Shown: positions 9,291 to 19,563, numbered from the stretch's first letter. The stretch is 45,789 bases of DNA from Burkholderiales bacterium (GCA_026400275.1 JAPLPK010000189.1:1-45789), one strand, 5' to 3'. The notes: generated from the letters alone by a model not told the origin. Made by a program: numbers and translations.

Positions 9291-10097
9291 TTAGCCACCG
9301 CCTATGTTGCGCAGCGCTGCTTCAATAGCGGCTGCGGTGGCCAGTGGCTTTTCCATGGGAAACAGGTGGCTGCCGTCCAGCATCATGGTGCGGCCATGGG
9401 TTACTTTATGGGTCAGCGCCATGCCGACCTGGCGTATCTCGGCCGACTGTGTGCCTCCTATAAAGGCCGCTGGGCATTTCAGTGGGTGGCGGCGCAGCAG
9501 GCTTTCCAGGTTGTGTGGCAGGGTGTTGTAGATGGCGGTTTCTACCGCCCGGTCAAAGCCCAGCACGCGTTTGCCATCCAGGTCTTGCATGCCATGCGCC
9601 ACGTAGTCCTGCAGCACCTGCGGGTCCCAGCGGGCGAAGGCTTTTTTGCTTTGGAAATGCTCCAGCGCCGCCTGCTGGTTGGGCCAGTGCTGGCGCCGGC
9701 CTTTGCTGATCTTGCCGGGCGACACGGTTTCCACCATATTGGTGCGCTTGAAGGCGCTCAGCGTGGTGGCGCGCCAGCCGCCTACCAGGGGCGAGTCCAG
9801 CAGCAGCACGCCACGCGCCAGCTCTGGGTGCCGTGCGGCGGTCATCAGGCTCAGAAATCCGCCCAGCGAATGCCCCACCAGAAACGCCGGCTCGCCCTGC
9901 TGGGCCACCACGTCTGCCGCAAAGTCGGCTAACTGCTGCACCAGCTGCGGCCAGTTATTGCTGACCGGGTAGCGCGGGTCGTGGCCAACTTTTTCCAGTG
10001 CGTCTACCGTGTAGCCACGGGCGCGCAGATTGTCGAACAGGACGCGGTAGGTGGATGCGGGAAAGCTGTTGGCGTGCGCGAAGATGATGGATTGCAT
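9291..10097 (-). CDS. Alpha/beta-fold hydrolase
   Basis: A 268-aa single-domain hydrolase. The opening MQSIIFAHANSFPA includes the oxyanion-hole strand. The nucleophile elbow GHSLGG is at residues 75-80 (S77), and the catalytic histidine is probably in DGSHLFPMEKP near the end. No signal peptide. Substrate (ester, lactone or similar) is not predictable. An alternative ATG lies at 10106. It faces the HAD gene, with 33 bases between the two stops. Confidence 0.82.
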   Translation of the reverse strand: MQSIIFAHANSFPASTYRVLFDNLRARGYTVDALEKVGHDPRYPVSNNWPQLVQQLADFAADVVAQQGEPAFLVGHSLGGFLSLMTAARHPELARGVLLLDSPLVGGWRATTLSAFKRTNMVETVSPGKISKGRRQHWPNQQAALEHFQSKKAFARWDPQVLQDYVAHGMQDLDGKRVLGFDRAVETAIYNTLPHNLESLLRRHPLKCPAAFIGGTQSAEIRQVGMALTHKVTHGRTMMLDGSHLFPMEKPLATAAAIEAALRNIGGG

Positions 10098-10183
10098 GGC
10101 TGCCATTGTGTGCAATTTGACGGCAGGGGGCAGTCACGTATGTTTAGCACATGCGTGTGTTAGGTAAGCAACGCGCCACTCCT

Positions 10184-10280
10184 TCCAGGAACACCGCGGA
10201 ACTGGCTTTGCCAGGCCGCTGGTGTTGCCCCCTGCAAGGGGGTTGGAGCAGCGACACAAAGTGCGCGCAGCCTGGGGGTG
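10184..10280 (-). repeat. Dispersed repeat, family B, copy 2
   Basis: On the minus strand it reads CACCCCCAGGCTGCGCGC, later CCCCCTTGCAGGGGGCAAC, then GCGGCCTGGCAAAGCCAG and TTCCGCGG. Same order of blocks as the copies at 4465 and 31943. It lies just downstream of the Anbu gene stop (10287), so its GC hairpins could end that transcript. Confidence 0.8.
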
Positions 10281-10286
10281 TGCTTA

Positions 10287-11114
10287 TTAAATCAGCCGCT
10301 CGTTGGGCGTGGTGATCTTGCGCAGCGGCTTGCCACGGCTGGATTCCACCATCAGCGGCACATCGGTGGCTTCGCCGTTCCACATTGGGTCTTCGATGCT
10401 GTCGAACACCTCGCGCAGCTTCTTGCCCCAGCTGCTGTGCAGCATGCGGAAGTAGGGGTTGTTTTCGTCCATGCAGACCACTTTGTCGGTCTGGAATTTG
10501 TCGGCTTCGTAGACCACCAGGTCTAGCGGCAGGCCGACGGACAGGTTGGACTTGAGCGTGGAGTCCATGGACACCAGCGCGCATTTGGCGGCCTCGTCCA
10601 GCGGGGTGTCGGGGGAAATGACCCGGTCCAGCACGGGTTTGCCGTACTTGGATTCGCCGATCTGGAAGTACTGCGTTTCGTGCGTGGCTTCGATGAAGTT
10701 ACCGGCCGAATAGACCTGGAACAGGCGCATGCCCTCGCCCTTGATCTGGCCGCCGAAGATCATTGAGGCATTGAACTCCACCCCGGCCTGGCGCAGCGAT
10801 GCGGCGTCGCGCTCGTACACATGGCGCACGGCGGCGCCCAGTACGCGGGCCGCGTCGAACATGCTCTTGGCGTTCCAGATGGTGATGGGCTCGCTGTCTT
10901 CGTGCTCCTTCAGCTGCTCTACCTGCAGAATCTCGCGGATGGACTGCGAGATGCTCAGGTTGCCGGCCGACAGCAGCACCATGAAGCGGTCGTCCGGCTT
11001 TTCATAGACGATCATCTTGCGGAAGGTGCTGATCTGGTCCAGGCCGGCATTGGTACGGGAGTCGGACAGGAAAACCAGTCCGGCATTGAGTTTGATGGCG
11101 ACGCAGTAGGTCAT
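10287..11114 (-). CDS. Anbu (ancestral beta-subunit) proteasome-like protease
   Basis: Ntn-hydrolase of the proteasome/HslV fold, 275 aa. After removal of Met the N-terminal residue is Thr (MTYCVAIKLNAG), the expected nucleophile. The partner acid and base are readable as D18 (FLSDSRTNAG) and K33 (FRKM), counted with Met. Long family-typical C-terminal strands follow. Anbu forms self-assembling oligomers and is usually encoded with a transglutaminase-like protein, an alpha-E protein and a circularly permuted ATP-grasp protein. None of these is next to it here, where mutS lies upstream and a hydrolase downstream. Substrates are unknown. Confidence 0.9.
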   Translation of the reverse strand: MTYCVAIKLNAGLVFLSDSRTNAGLDQISTFRKMIVYEKPDDRFMVLLSAGNLSISQSIREILQVEQLKEHEDSEPITIWNAKSMFDAARVLGAAVRHVYERDAASLRQAGVEFNASMIFGGQIKGEGMRLFQVYSAGNFIEATHETQYFQIGESKYGKPVLDRVISPDTPLDEAAKCALVSMDSTLKSNLSVGLPLDLVVYEADKFQTDKVVCMDENNPYFRMLHSSWGKKLREVFDSIEDPMWNGEATDVPLMVESSRGKPLRKITTPNERLI

Positions 11115-11144
11115 GGCGCAGTAGATTCGTGGTGGAGCAGCAGG

Positions 11145-13766
11145 TCAGCCCTGCTCGCGTTGGGCTAGTTTCTTGAGGCTGTACAGGGCCTCCAGGGCGT
11201 CGCGGGGAGACAGCGTGTCCGGATGGATGGCCGCCAGCGCCGATTCTACGGGGCCAGGCCCTAATTGCACCGGCTCAGGCGGGGCGGCGAACAGGTCTAC
11301 CTGCGCCTGGCTGCCCTGGGCGTGGTCTTCCAGCGCGGCCAGGGTGTGGCGGGCGTGGTTCAACACGGCGGCCGGCATACCGGCCAGGCGCGCCACCTGG
11401 ATACCGTAGCTGCGGCTGGCCGGGCCGGGCTGCAGCTCGTGCAGGAAGACGATGTCGCGGCCCGATTCGGCCGCACTCACATGCATGTTCACCGCGCCAT
11501 GGTGCGAGGCGGGGAACTCGGTCAGCTCGAAGTAATGCGTGGCAAACAGGCAGAAGGCCTGGGTCTTGTCGTGCAAGTGCGCGGCAATGCCGCTGGCCAG
11601 GGCCAGGCCGTCAAAGGTGGAGGTGCCGCGGCCGATCTCGTCCATCAGCACCAGGCTGTGGGCGGTGGCGCTGTGCAGGATTTGCGCGGCCTCGGTCATT
11701 TCGACCATGAAAGTGGATTGCGCGTTGGCCAGGTCATCCGCCGCGCCAATGCGGGTGTGGATGGCGTCTATAGGCCCAAGGCGGCAGCTATCGGCCGGAA
11801 CATAGCTGCCCATGCTGGCCAGCAGCACGATGATGGCCACCTGGCGCATATAGGTCGATTTACCGCCCATGTTGGGGCCGGTGATGATCTGCATGCGCTG
11901 GCGGTGGCCCATGGCCGTGTCGTTGGCGATGAAGCTGGCGCTGGAGTTTTCGGCCAGGCGCGCTTCCACCACCGGGTGGCGGCCGCCTTCGATGGCAATG
12001 CAAGGTTCTTTGACAAAGATTGGCGCGCACCAGTTCAGCGTCAGGGACCGCTCGGCCAGGGTGCACAGCACGTCCAGCGCGGCCAGGGCGTAGGCCAACT
12101 GGCCAAGGCGAGGCACAAAGGCCTGCAGCTGGTCCAGCAGCTGCTCAAACAGCCATTTCTCGCGCGACAGCGCGCGCTCCTGGGCGCTCAGGGCCTTGTC
12201 TTCGAAGGCCTTGAGTTCGGGGGTGATGAAGCGCTCGGCGTTCTTCAGCGTTTGGCGGCGCCGGTAGTCGTCGGGCACCTTGTCTACCTGGCCCTGGGTG
12301 ACCTCGATGTAGAAGCCGTGCACCTTGTTGAACTGCACGCGCAGGTTGGCAATGCCGGTGCGGGCTTTCTCGCGGGTTTCCAGGTCCAGCAGAAAGGTGT
12401 CGCAATTGGTCTGGATGGCGCGCAGCTCGTCCAGCTCGGCGTCAAAACCGTGGTTGATCACGCCGCCATCGCGCACCAGGGCCGAGGGCTCGTCCAGGAT
12501 GGCGCGCTGCAGCAGGGCGGCACAGCCTTCGGGTGGTTGCAGTGCACCAGCGATTTGAGCCAAATACGGCGTTTGCGCAGGTATTGCCTGCAGCAGTAGC
12601 TCTGTTTTTTGTAGCGTGTACTGCAGGGCTACCAGCTCGCGCGGGCGCACCTGGCGCAGGGCGATGCGGGCGCTGATGCGTTCCACGTCGCCGCTGCCCT
12701 TGAGCTGCTCGCGCAGACGCTGGCCCATGCCGGCCTCGCGCAGCACGCCAATGGCTTGCAGGCGCAGCGCGGCTTCGCTGCGGTCGCGCTGGGGCTCCAG
12801 CAGCCAGCGTTTCAGGGCGCGGCTGCCCATGCTGGTGCTACAGGTGTCGAGCAGGGAGAACAGCGTGGGTTTGTCCTCGCCGCGCAGGGTTTGCGTCAGC
12901 TCCAGGTTGCGCCGGGTGCTCAGCGGCAGGCTGATGCTGGCATCGCTTTTCTGCACGCGGATGGTCTGCACGTGGGATAGCGCGCGGCCCTGGGTATGTT
13001 CGGCAAAAGTCAGCAGCGCGGCGGCGGCGGCGTGGGCCTGGGGCAGGTCTTCTGCCTGCCAGGCTTCCAGGCTGGCGGCGTGCAACTGCTCCAGCAGCTT
13101 GCGCTGGCCCAGGGCGGCGTCAAACTGCCAGGCCGGGCGCGCGGTGCTGGACAGGGCCGTGGCGGACGCGCGCTTCAGCGCCTGGATGCGTTGGCTGAAG
13201 CTGGCGCTGGCGTCGGCGCTGTGCAGCAGCTCGCTGGGGGCGATGCGCGTCACCCAGGCTTCCAGCTCGTCGCTGGGGCATTCGGCCAGGTGGATTTCGG
13301 CCCGCGTCACGCTCAGCCAGGCCAGGCCGCAGCCATTGCGCGGCCCCTGGTGCACGGCCAGCAGTACGGATTCGGTCTTGTCGGCCAGCAGCTCGGCATC
13401 GGTCAATGTGCCGGGGGTGACCACGCGCACCACCTTGCGCTCCACCGGACCCTTGCCCGTGACCTCGCCCACCTGCTCGCAAATCGCCACCGATTCACCC
13501 AGCTTGATCAGCTTGGCCAGGTAGCCTTCCATGGAGTGGAAGGGCACGCCGCACATGGGGATGGGCTGGCCAGCGGTCTGGCCGCGCTTGGTCAGCGTGA
13601 TGTCCAGCAGGGCCGTGGCCTTCTCGGCATCGCCAAAGAACAGCTCATAGAAATCGCCCATGCGGTAGAACACCAGGGTCTCGGGGTACTCGTGTTTGAT
13701 GGCCAGGTACTGGGCCATCATGGGCGTGTGGCCAGGCGCGTTGGGCGACGGGGTTTTTTCGATCAA
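11145..13766 (-). CDS. mutS: DNA mismatch repair protein MutS
   Basis: Recognises mismatches and small loops and, as an ATP-driven clamp, recruits MutL. Full length at 873 aa. The mismatch-binding motif is in [11 protein letters not shown] near residue 35, Walker [10 protein letters not shown] near 630, and Walker [17 protein letters not shown] near 705. The core and clamp domains are intact and the C-terminus shows the usual tetramerisation tail. Ends 30 bases before the Anbu start on the same strand, so co-transcription is possible. Part of the middle domain (around [12 protein letters not shown], 12546-12612) is encoded by sequence that resembles a family A repeat. Confidence 0.97.
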   Translation of the reverse strand: MIEKTPSPNAPGHTPMMAQYLAIKHEYPETLVFYRMGDFYELFFGDAEKATALLDITLTKRGQTAGQPIPMCGVPFHSMEGYLAKLIKLGESVAICEQVGEVTGKGPVERKVVRVVTPGTLTDAELLADKTESVLLAVHQGPRNGCGLAWLSVTRAEIHLAECPSDELEAWVTRIAPSELLHSADASASFSQRIQALKRASATALSSTARPAWQFDAALGQRKLLEQLHAASLEAWQAEDLPQAHAAAAALLTFAEHTQGRALSHVQTIRVQKSDASISLPLSTRRNLELTQTLRGEDKPTLFSLLDTCSTSMGSRALKRWLLEPQRDRSEAALRLQAIGVLREAGMGQRLREQLKGSGDVERISARIALRQVRPRELVALQYTLQKTELLLQAIPAQTPYLAQIAGALQPPEGCAALLQRAILDEPSALVRDGGVINHGFDAELDELRAIQTNCDTFLLDLETREKARTGIANLRVQFNKVHGFYIEVTQGQVDKVPDDYRRRQTLKNAERFITPELKAFEDKALSAQERALSREKWLFEQLLDQLQAFVPRLGQLAYALAALDVLCTLAERSLTLNWCAPIFVKEPCIAIEGGRHPVVEARLAENSSASFIANDTAMGHRQRMQIITGPNMGGKSTYMRQVAIIVLLASMGSYVPADSCRLGPIDAIHTRIGAADDLANAQSTFMVEMTEAAQILHSATAHSLVLMDEIGRGTSTFDGLALASGIAAHLHDKTQAFCLFATHYFELTEFPASHHGAVNMHVSAAESGRDIVFLHELQPGPASRSYGIQVARLAGMPAAVLNHARHTLAALEDHAQGSQAQVDLFAAPPEPVQLGPGPVESALAAIHPDTLSPRDALEALYSLKKLAQREQG

Positions 13767-13879
13767 GATCGTGGTTCCAAGGGGGGCGGGCAGTGCACGG
13801 CGCGGGCTGAACAGGCGCAGCGGCCCGGCTGGGCAAGCGGGGGAAAAGTGTCTTGATTATCAGGGATGGTGTGGGCCGC

Positions 13880-14293
13880 TTAGTCGTCTATAGATGCGCT
13901 CCAGCGGTCGCCCCAAGCCTGGCCTGCCTGGTCCAGGTCGCGGCGCTGGCGCTTGGTGGGGCGGCCGTGGTCCAGGCTGTGGGCGGGCTCGGGGGCCAGG
14001 CGGCGCTGCTCTGCGGCGGCCGTGCGGGTTTGCAGGCTTTCCGGTGTTTCGGCGTACAGGGCTTGCGCTACCGGCGCCGGGCCGCGCGCCTGGCTGATGC
14101 CGACCACCACCACGGTACGAATCACGGGCCCCTGTCGCAGGGTGATGTGGTCGCCGGCCTTGATTTCACGCGCGGGTTTTATATCTTGGCCGGCTACCTG
14201 CACCCGGCCCTTGTTGACTTCTTCGGTGGCCAGGCTGCGGGTTTTGTAGAAGCGGGCGGCCCACAGCCATTTGTCGATACGTAGTTTGTCCAT
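13880..14293 (-). CDS. hslR: Heat shock protein 15-like RNA-binding protein (S4 domain)
   Basis: 137 aa. The S4 RNA-binding domain covers residues 1-65, opening MDKLRIDKWLWAARFYKTRSLA and containing GRVQVAGQ; a basic C-terminal tail follows (GRPTKRQRRD). In E. coli Hsp15 binds free 50S subunits carrying a stalled nascent chain and helps recycle them. It lies 10 bases downstream of the tctE stop on the same strand, so it may be read from the tctD promoter. Confidence 0.9.
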   Translation of the reverse strand: MDKLRIDKWLWAARFYKTRSLATEEVNKGRVQVAGQDIKPAREIKAGDHITLRQGPVIRTVVVVGISQARGPAPVAQALYAETPESLQTRTAAAEQRRLAPEPAHSLDHGRPTKRQRRDLDQAGQAWGDRWSASIDD

Positions 14294-14303
14294 CGTCCTT
14301 GGT

Positions 14304-15704
14304 TCAGGTTGTCAGGGGCAGGCGCACACAGGCGTCCAGCCCGTCGTGCTGGCCCTGCCGGCTGCGGTTTTGCAGGCTGATGGTACCGCCCAGGGCATGC
14401 ACGATCTCCTGGCAGATGGACAAACCCATCCCGGAGCCATGGTGCACGTCACCAGCGGAGAAAGGCTGGTACAGGCGGCGCGCCAACTCGGGCGAGATGC
14501 CTGGGCCGCTGTCGGCAATGCGCAGCTGGGCATGACGTCCCTCCAGGCTGAGCTGGACTTCGAGCGTGCCGCCACTGGGGCTGTATTTGATGGCGTTGTG
14601 CAGTAGGTTGCGGGTTAACTCGCGCAGCATCCAGTCATGGGCCCGCACCAGTGCGGGTTGTGTATCCAGCGCAAAGTCCAGGTCTTTGTCGGCCACCAGG
14701 GGCGACAGGTCCAGGGCCACGGCGCGCACGGCTTCGGCCCAGTCCAGCGGCTGGGCATCGTCCTGCTGGCGCAGCTGCTCTACCTTTGCCAGGGCCAGCA
14801 TTTGGTTGGCCAGCGTGGTGGCGCGATCTACCGTGGCGTTGATTTCATGCAGGGCCTGCAGCGGCTCCACATCGCTGCGCAGGGCGGACTGGACCTGGGT
14901 TTTCAGCACCGCCAAGGGCGTGCGCAGCTGGTGGGCGGCGTCGCGCACAAAGCGCTTCTGGTGGTCCAGCAGGTGCTGCAGGCGGTCCATCACCTGGTTG
15001 GTGGCGTCCAGCAGGGGGCTTAGCTCGCGCGGCGCGTCGGGCGCGGCCAGGCGGGTCAGGTCGCCCTCGGGGCGGTCCTGCAATGTACGGCTGAGCTGGC
15101 GTACCGGGCCGGTAGCGTGCTGCACCACCGCCACCACTAGCACGGCAATGACCAGGATCAGCGCGGCCTGGCGCCACAGGGTGTCGATCAGTATCTGGCG
15201 CGCCAGCGTGTGCCGTAACTCTAGGGTTTCGCCGACCTGGATTACGGCCATGCCGCGTCCGGTCTGGGTGGCCACGGGCTGTAGCAGCACGGCCACCCGC
15301 ACAGGCTCCTCGCCCACGCGGTCGTTGTAGAAGTCCACCAGGGCGGCATAGGGCGGGCGCTGGGGAATGCTGCCGTGCCAGAAGGGCAGCACGGTGTAGC
15401 CCGATACCAGCTGCCCGTCCAGGCTGGAGACGCGGTAGAACATTTTGCTTTGGTTGTCGGCCTCGAAGGCCTCCAGTGCGGCGTAGGGCACGGTGGCGCG
15501 CAGCACGGCTTTGTCGTCGTAGCCGTCTACCTCCAGCTCTTCGCCGATCGACTTGGCCGAAGCCAGCAGGCTGCGGTCGTAGGCGGTGGTGACGGCTTCC
15601 AGCGCCTGCTCGTACAGGCTGTAGGTGTTGATGCCCACCACCACCAGTACCGGCAGCAGAATGCCCAGCAGCAGGGTGCGGCGCAGGGAGCGGCTGGGTT
15701 TCAA
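14304..15704 (-). CDS. tctE: Sensor histidine kinase TctE
   Basis: Inner-membrane kinase of the tricarboxylate-responsive two-component system. Membrane helices at about 10-29 and 178-196 bracket a periplasmic sensor (DUF/2CSK_N type). The cytoplasmic part has the H-box FVRDAAHQLRTPLAVL (H258), N-box ELTRNLLHNAIKYSP, and ATP-lid glycine motifs DSGPGIS and GSGMGLSI. 466 aa. Its ATG overlaps the stop of the response regulator by 4 bases. Placement opposite tctCBA supports citrate or a related tricarboxylate as the signal; the exact ligand is inference. Confidence 0.9.
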   Translation of the reverse strand: MKPSRSLRRTLLLGILLPVLVVVGINTYSLYEQALEAVTTAYDRSLLASAKSIGEELEVDGYDDKAVLRATVPYAALEAFEADNQSKMFYRVSSLDGQLVSGYTVLPFWHGSIPQRPPYAALVDFYNDRVGEEPVRVAVLLQPVATQTGRGMAVIQVGETLELRHTLARQILIDTLWRQAALILVIAVLVVAVVQHATGPVRQLSRTLQDRPEGDLTRLAAPDAPRELSPLLDATNQVMDRLQHLLDHQKRFVRDAAHQLRTPLAVLKTQVQSALRSDVEPLQALHEINATVDRATTLANQMLALAKVEQLRQQDDAQPLDWAEAVRAVALDLSPLVADKDLDFALDTQPALVRAHDWMLRELTRNLLHNAIKYSPSGGTLEVQLSLEGRHAQLRIADSGPGISPELARRLYQPFSAGDVHHGSGMGLSICQEIVHALGGTISLQNRSRQGQHDGLDACVRLPLTT

Positions 15705-16393
15705 GCGCTTTCCTTGAGCAGATAGCCCAGGCCGCGCAGTGTCATGAGCTGCACGCCCGTGGCGCTGAGCTTTTTGCGCAAGCGGTAGGCCACCACCTCG
15801 ATGGCTTCGTACTGCACCTCTTGCGCGCCAGGGAAGACAAGTTCAAACAAGCGCTCCTTGCTGACGGCATGGCCGGGCTGGGCCATCAACGGGCGCAGCA
15901 TGGCCAGCTCGCGCGGGCTGAGCTCCAGCGGCTGGTCCAGGTGGTAGAGCACGCCGCTCTCCTTTTCATAGCGCAATGTGCCCAGATTGATTGCGCTGGA
16001 GGCTGATTTTTCTTCAAAGCCCAATGCGGAGTCGCTGCTGCGCCGGGCCAGGGCGCGCAGCCGGGCTTCGAGCTCTTCCAGGTCGAAAGGCTTGGGTAGA
16101 TAGTCGTCGGCACCGGTGTTCAGGCCCAGGATTTTGTCGCCTACGGTACCGCGTGCGGTGAGTATCAGCACCGGCGTACGCAGACCTTGTTTGCGGGCTG
16201 CAGCCAGCACCTGCAGGCCGTCCATGCTGGGCAGGGACAGGTCGAGCAGCACCACGTCGGGCGGCGCGGCCAGCCACAGGTCCAGCGCGGCACGGCCGTC
16301 GCCACAGGCTTGCACCCGCATGCCTTGCCGCCCTAGCGCGCGCAGCAGCGTGGTTTGCATGGCCGGGTCGTCTTCCACCAGAAGTAATCGCAT
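15701..16393 (-). CDS. tctD: Response regulator TctD (OmpR family)
   Basis: 230 aa. The receiver domain (1-115) has acidic pocket E7-D9, phospho-acceptor D51 (VVLLDLSLP) and K100 (YLPKPF). The C-terminal winged helix (about 130-228) is OmpR-like. It is expected to activate the divergent tctCBA operon when phosphorylated by TctE. The gap to tctC is 116 bases and should contain its binding sites; I could not identify a convincing direct repeat there. Confidence 0.92.
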   Translation of the reverse strand: MRLLLVEDDPAMQTTLLRALGRQGMRVQACGDGRAALDLWLAAPPDVVLLDLSLPSMDGLQVLAAARKQGLRTPVLILTARGTVGDKILGLNTGADDYLPKPFDLEELEARLRALARRSSDSALGFEEKSASSAINLGTLRYEKESGVLYHLDQPLELSPRELAMLRPLMAQPGHAVSKERLFELVFPGAQEVQYEAIEVVAYRLRKKLSATGVQLMTLRGLGYLLKESA

Positions 16394-16509
16394 AGGCGAG
16401 ACTGTAAGCGCCCCTCGGGCCTAGCATTTTCCCTAGTGCTTTTCGACAGCCAACTGACAGGCTGGCTTTGCATGATCGGCGCATTCCACACATTTATAAG
16501 GAGACCGCG

Positions 16510-17469
16510 ATGCGTCGTGATGCTTTTTTGAAGTCCTTGGCGGTGCTGGCTGCGGCTGGTGCGTTGCCCCTGTCGGCCCGCGCGGGCACCAATATCAAGA
16601 TGATGATCCCCGCTAATCCCGGCGGCGGTTGGGACACCACGGGCCGAGCGCTGGGCAAGGCCATGACGGATGCCCAGGTGGCCGAGACCGTGAGCTTCGA
16701 CAACAAGGGCGGCGCGGCCGGTGCGCTGGGCCTGGCGCAGTTTGTGAACGGTAGCAAGGGTGACCCGAACGCCGTGATGGTGATGGGCGCGGTAATGCTG
16801 GGCGGCATCATCACCGGCAAGCCGCCAGTCAGCCTGTCGCAGGCCACGCCGCTGGCCCGGCTGACCACCGAGTACAACGTGTTCGTGCTGCCGGCCAACT
16901 CGCCCTACAAGTCCATGAAGGAAGTTGTGGAGCAGCTGAAGAAGGATCCGGGCAGCATCAAATGGGGCGGCGGCTCGCGCGGCTCCACCGAGCACATCGC
17001 CGCGGCCATGATTGCCCGTGACGTGGGCGTGGATCCGTCCAAGATCAACTACGTGGCTTTTCGGGGCGGCGGCGAGGCGACTGCGGCCATCCTGGGTGGC
17101 AACGTCACGGTGGGTGGCAGCGGCCTGAGCGAGTTCTCCGAATACATCAAGACCGGCAAGATGAAGCCGTTGGCCATGACCTCGGGCACGCGGCTGAAAG
17201 GCGTGGAGATCCCCACGCTGAAGGAGATGGGCATCAACGTGGAGATTGGCAACTGGCGCGGCGTCTACGGCGCGGCCGGCATCACGCCGGAGCAGCGCAA
17301 ACAACTGATCGACCTGCTGGTCAAAGCCACCAAGTCCAAGGCCTGGGCGGAGGCGGTGGAAAAGAATAACTGGACGCCCGCGCTGCTGACCGGGGCCGAG
17401 TTCGAAAAGTTTGTGGACGACGACTTCGCCAGCCTGCGCGCCACCATGGTCAAGTCGGGCATGGTGTAA
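16510..17469 (+). CDS. tctC: Tripartite tricarboxylate transporter substrate-binding protein TctC
   Basis: Periplasmic solute receptor of the Bug/TctC family, 319 aa. The signal peptide covers residues 1-25 (ends LPLSARA). The mature part begins with IKMMIPANPGGGWDTTGRAL, the family beta-strand and P-loop-like turn that contacts the carboxylate ligand. Start ATG 16510 is chosen because TAAGGAGA lies 6-12 bases before it. First gene of tctCBA, divergent from tctDE. Citrate or another tricarboxylate is the likely ligand, but Bug proteins vary widely. Confidence 0.93.
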   Translation: MRRDAFLKSLAVLAAAGALPLSARAGTNIKMMIPANPGGGWDTTGRALGKAMTDAQVAETVSFDNKGGAAGALGLAQFVNGSKGDPNAVMVMGAVMLGGIITGKPPVSLSQATPLARLTTEYNVFVLPANSPYKSMKEVVEQLKKDPGSIKWGGGSRGSTEHIAAAMIARDVGVDPSKINYVAFRGGGEATAAILGGNVTVGGSGLSEFSEYIKTGKMKPLAMTSGTRLKGVEIPTLKEMGINVEIGNWRGVYGAAGITPEQRKQLIDLLVKATKSKAWAEAVEKNNWTPALLTGAEFEKFVDDDFASLRATMVKSGMV

Positions 17470-17473
17470 GGCC

Positions 17474-17980
17474 ATGGCGTTGGCTGTGCGATCTCCCCAG
17501 ACCTGGATTGGCCTGGGTACGGTGGGTCTGGGGGCGGCCATGGCGCTGGGTGCGTTGGGCATCACCTCCGAGGCCGGCTATGCGGGCGTGGGCCCCAACT
17601 TCTTGCCCTGGGTGGTGGCGCTGGTGCTGTGCGTGCTGGGTGCCTGGATGGTGTGGGAGGCCAGCACCGGCGGCTTTCGCGCCATGGACGAGGCCTCGGG
17701 CGCCGAGCGGGCCGACTGGGCGGCGTTTGTCTGGGTGTCGGTCGGTATTCTGGCGAACGCGGCCTTGATCACCAGCCTGGGTTTTATTCTGAGCTGCACC
17801 CTGTGCTTTGCCTTGGCGGTGCGTGGCTTTACCACGGCCGAGGGGCAGGGTGGAAGGGGCTTGCGTGCCACCGCGCGTGACGTGCTGGTGGGCTTTTTGA
17901 TTTCCGCTCCGGTGTACTGGATGTTTACCAAACTATTGGCCATCAACTTGCCTGGCCTGACGCAGACGGGGTGGCTGTAA
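17474..17980 (+). CDS. tctB: Tripartite tricarboxylate transporter small membrane subunit TctB
   Basis: 168 aa with four predicted helices (about 10-27, 37-55, 82-110 and 135-155), the TctB topology. It forms the inner-membrane transporter with TctA. The ATG follows the tctC stop by 4 bases, and its TAA stop shares one base with the tctA start (TAATG), indicating translational coupling. Confidence 0.9.
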   Translation: MALAVRSPQTWIGLGTVGLGAAMALGALGITSEAGYAGVGPNFLPWVVALVLCVLGAWMVWEASTGGFRAMDEASGAERADWAAFVWVSVGILANAALITSLGFILSCTLCFALAVRGFTTAEGQGGRGLRATARDVLVGFLISAPVYWMFTKLLAINLPGLTQTGWL

Positions 17981-19482
17981 TGGATATCTGGAGCAACTTA
18001 CTGCAGGGTTTCATCACCGCAGGCACGCCCATCAACCTGCTGTGGGCGCTGCTGGGCTGCACCCTGGGCACGGCGATTGGTGTGCTGCCGGGCATTGGCC
18101 CCGCGACTGCGGTGGCGATGCTGCTGCCGATCACGGTAAAGGTCGAGGCCACGGCTTCGATGATTTTCTTCGCGGGCATCTATTACGGCGCGATGTACGG
18201 TGGCTCCACCACCTCCATCTTGCTGAACACGCCGGGCGAGACGGGCTCCATGGTCACGGCCATGGAGGGCAACAAGATGGCCAAGAATGGCCGGGCCGGC
18301 GCAGCGCTGGCTACGGCGGCCATAGGCTCATTCGTGGCGGGCACCATCGCCACGGTGCTGGTGACGCTGTTTGCACCCATGGTGGCGACCTATGCCGTGC
18401 GGCTGGGGCCACCCGAGTACTTCTTGCTGATGCTGCTGGCCTTCACCACCGTGAGCGCGGTGCTGGGCAAGAGCACGTTGCGCGGGCTGACATCGCTGTT
18501 CATCGGCCTGGCCATGGGCCTGGTGGGGCTGGACCAGCTGACCGGCGCAGCGCGCTACACCGGCGGCGTGCCCGAGCTGATGGACGGGCTGGAGGTGGTG
18601 CTGATCGCCGTGGGCTTGTTCGCGGTCAGCGAGGCCTTGTACAACGTGATGTTTGAGGGCCGCGTGGCCGAGTCGCGCAACCCAATGAGCAAGGTGCATA
18701 TGACCGCATCGGAGTGGAAGCGCTCCTGGCCAGCCTGGCTGCGCGCCACCTTCATCGGCTTTCCGTTCGGCACCATTCCAGCGGGCGGCAGCGAGATACC
18801 TACCTTTCTGAGCTACGCGGTGGAGAAAAAGATCTCCAAGCACAAGGAGGAGTTTGGCACTACCGGCGCCATCGAGGGTGTGGCCGGACCGGAGGCAGCG
18901 AACAACGCGGCAATTACCGCTACGCTGATACCGCTCCTGACGCTGGGCATTCCGACGTCGAACACGGCGGCTATTCTGCTGGGTGCCTTCCAGAACTACG
19001 GCATACAGCCGGGTCCGCAGCTGTTTGACACCAACGCCACCCTGGTATGGGCGTTGATTGCCTCGCTCTACATCGGCAATGTGATGCTGCTGGTGCTGAA
19101 CCTGCCCATGGTGGGCCTGTGGGTCAAGCTGCTGAAGATCCCCAAGCCGCAGCTGTACGCTGGCATTTTGATCTTCGCTACGGTGGGCGTGTACGGCATG
19201 CGCCAAAGCGCGTTCGACCTGGTGCTGCTGTACGGCATAGGCCTGCTTGGGGTGGTGATGCGGCGCTTTGACTTTCCGACCGCGCCGGTTGTGGTGGGCA
19301 TGATCCTGGGCCCTCTGGCTGAAGCGCAGATGCGCAATGCGCTGTCGATTGGTGAGGGTAAGTGGACGGTTTTCCTGGAGCGGCCCATGTCCGTGACCTT
19401 ACTAGTGGTGGTGCTGTCGGTATTGCTGCTGCCGCGTATCGTGAAGGCGTTTGCTGCCAAAAAACAGGCTTTACCTGGCTAG
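17980..19482 (+). CDS. tctA: Tripartite tricarboxylate transporter large membrane subunit TctA
   Basis: 500 aa, about 11-12 helices. Highly conserved family blocks are present: [19 protein letters not shown] near residue 30, [15 protein letters not shown] near 70, and [18 protein letters not shown] near 265. This subunit forms the translocation path and uses the ion gradient to import the ligand delivered by TctC. Last gene of the operon, followed after 15 bases by a strong hairpin terminator. Confidence 0.95.
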   Translation: MDIWSNLLQGFITAGTPINLLWALLGCTLGTAIGVLPGIGPATAVAMLLPITVKVEATASMIFFAGIYYGAMYGGSTTSILLNTPGETGSMVTAMEGNKMAKNGRAGAALATAAIGSFVAGTIATVLVTLFAPMVATYAVRLGPPEYFLLMLLAFTTVSAVLGKSTLRGLTSLFIGLAMGLVGLDQLTGAARYTGGVPELMDGLEVVLIAVGLFAVSEALYNVMFEGRVAESRNPMSKVHMTASEWKRSWPAWLRATFIGFPFGTIPAGGSEIPTFLSYAVEKKISKHKEEFGTTGAIEGVAGPEAANNAAITATLIPLLTLGIPTSNTAAILLGAFQNYGIQPGPQLFDTNATLVWALIASLYIGNVMLLVLNLPMVGLWVKLLKIPKPQLYAGILIFATVGVYGMRQSAFDLVLLYGIGLLGVVMRRFDFPTAPVVVGMILGPLAEAQMRNALSIGEGKWTVFLERPMSVTLLVVVLSVLLLPRIVKAFAAKKQALPG

Positions 19483-19497
19483 CCTGGTTTGGGCATC

Positions 19498-19545
19498 AAA
19501 ATAGCGGCTGGCGCACGTATTCTGTGCGCCAGCCGCTATTTTTTT
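19498..19545 (+). terminator. Perfect 19-bp hairpin terminator after tctA (family A-like repeat)
   Basis: Left arm 19498-19516 (AAAATAGCGGCTGGCGCAC), 7-base loop, right arm 19524-19542 as its exact complement, then a T run to 19545. It can act in both directions because an A run precedes the left arm. The sequence resembles the family A repeats but is a perfect palindrome. It lies only 18 bases before the start of the next gene, so that gene must be initiated within or after the hairpin, or expressed by read-through. Confidence 0.85.
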
Positions 19546-19563
19546 GATAGAAGCAGGAACACG

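Noticed and set aside
16333-17565. 410-codon minus-strand open frame over tctC
   Set aside because: Overlaps tctC and the tctD start, with no ribosome site or known motif; artefact of high GC.
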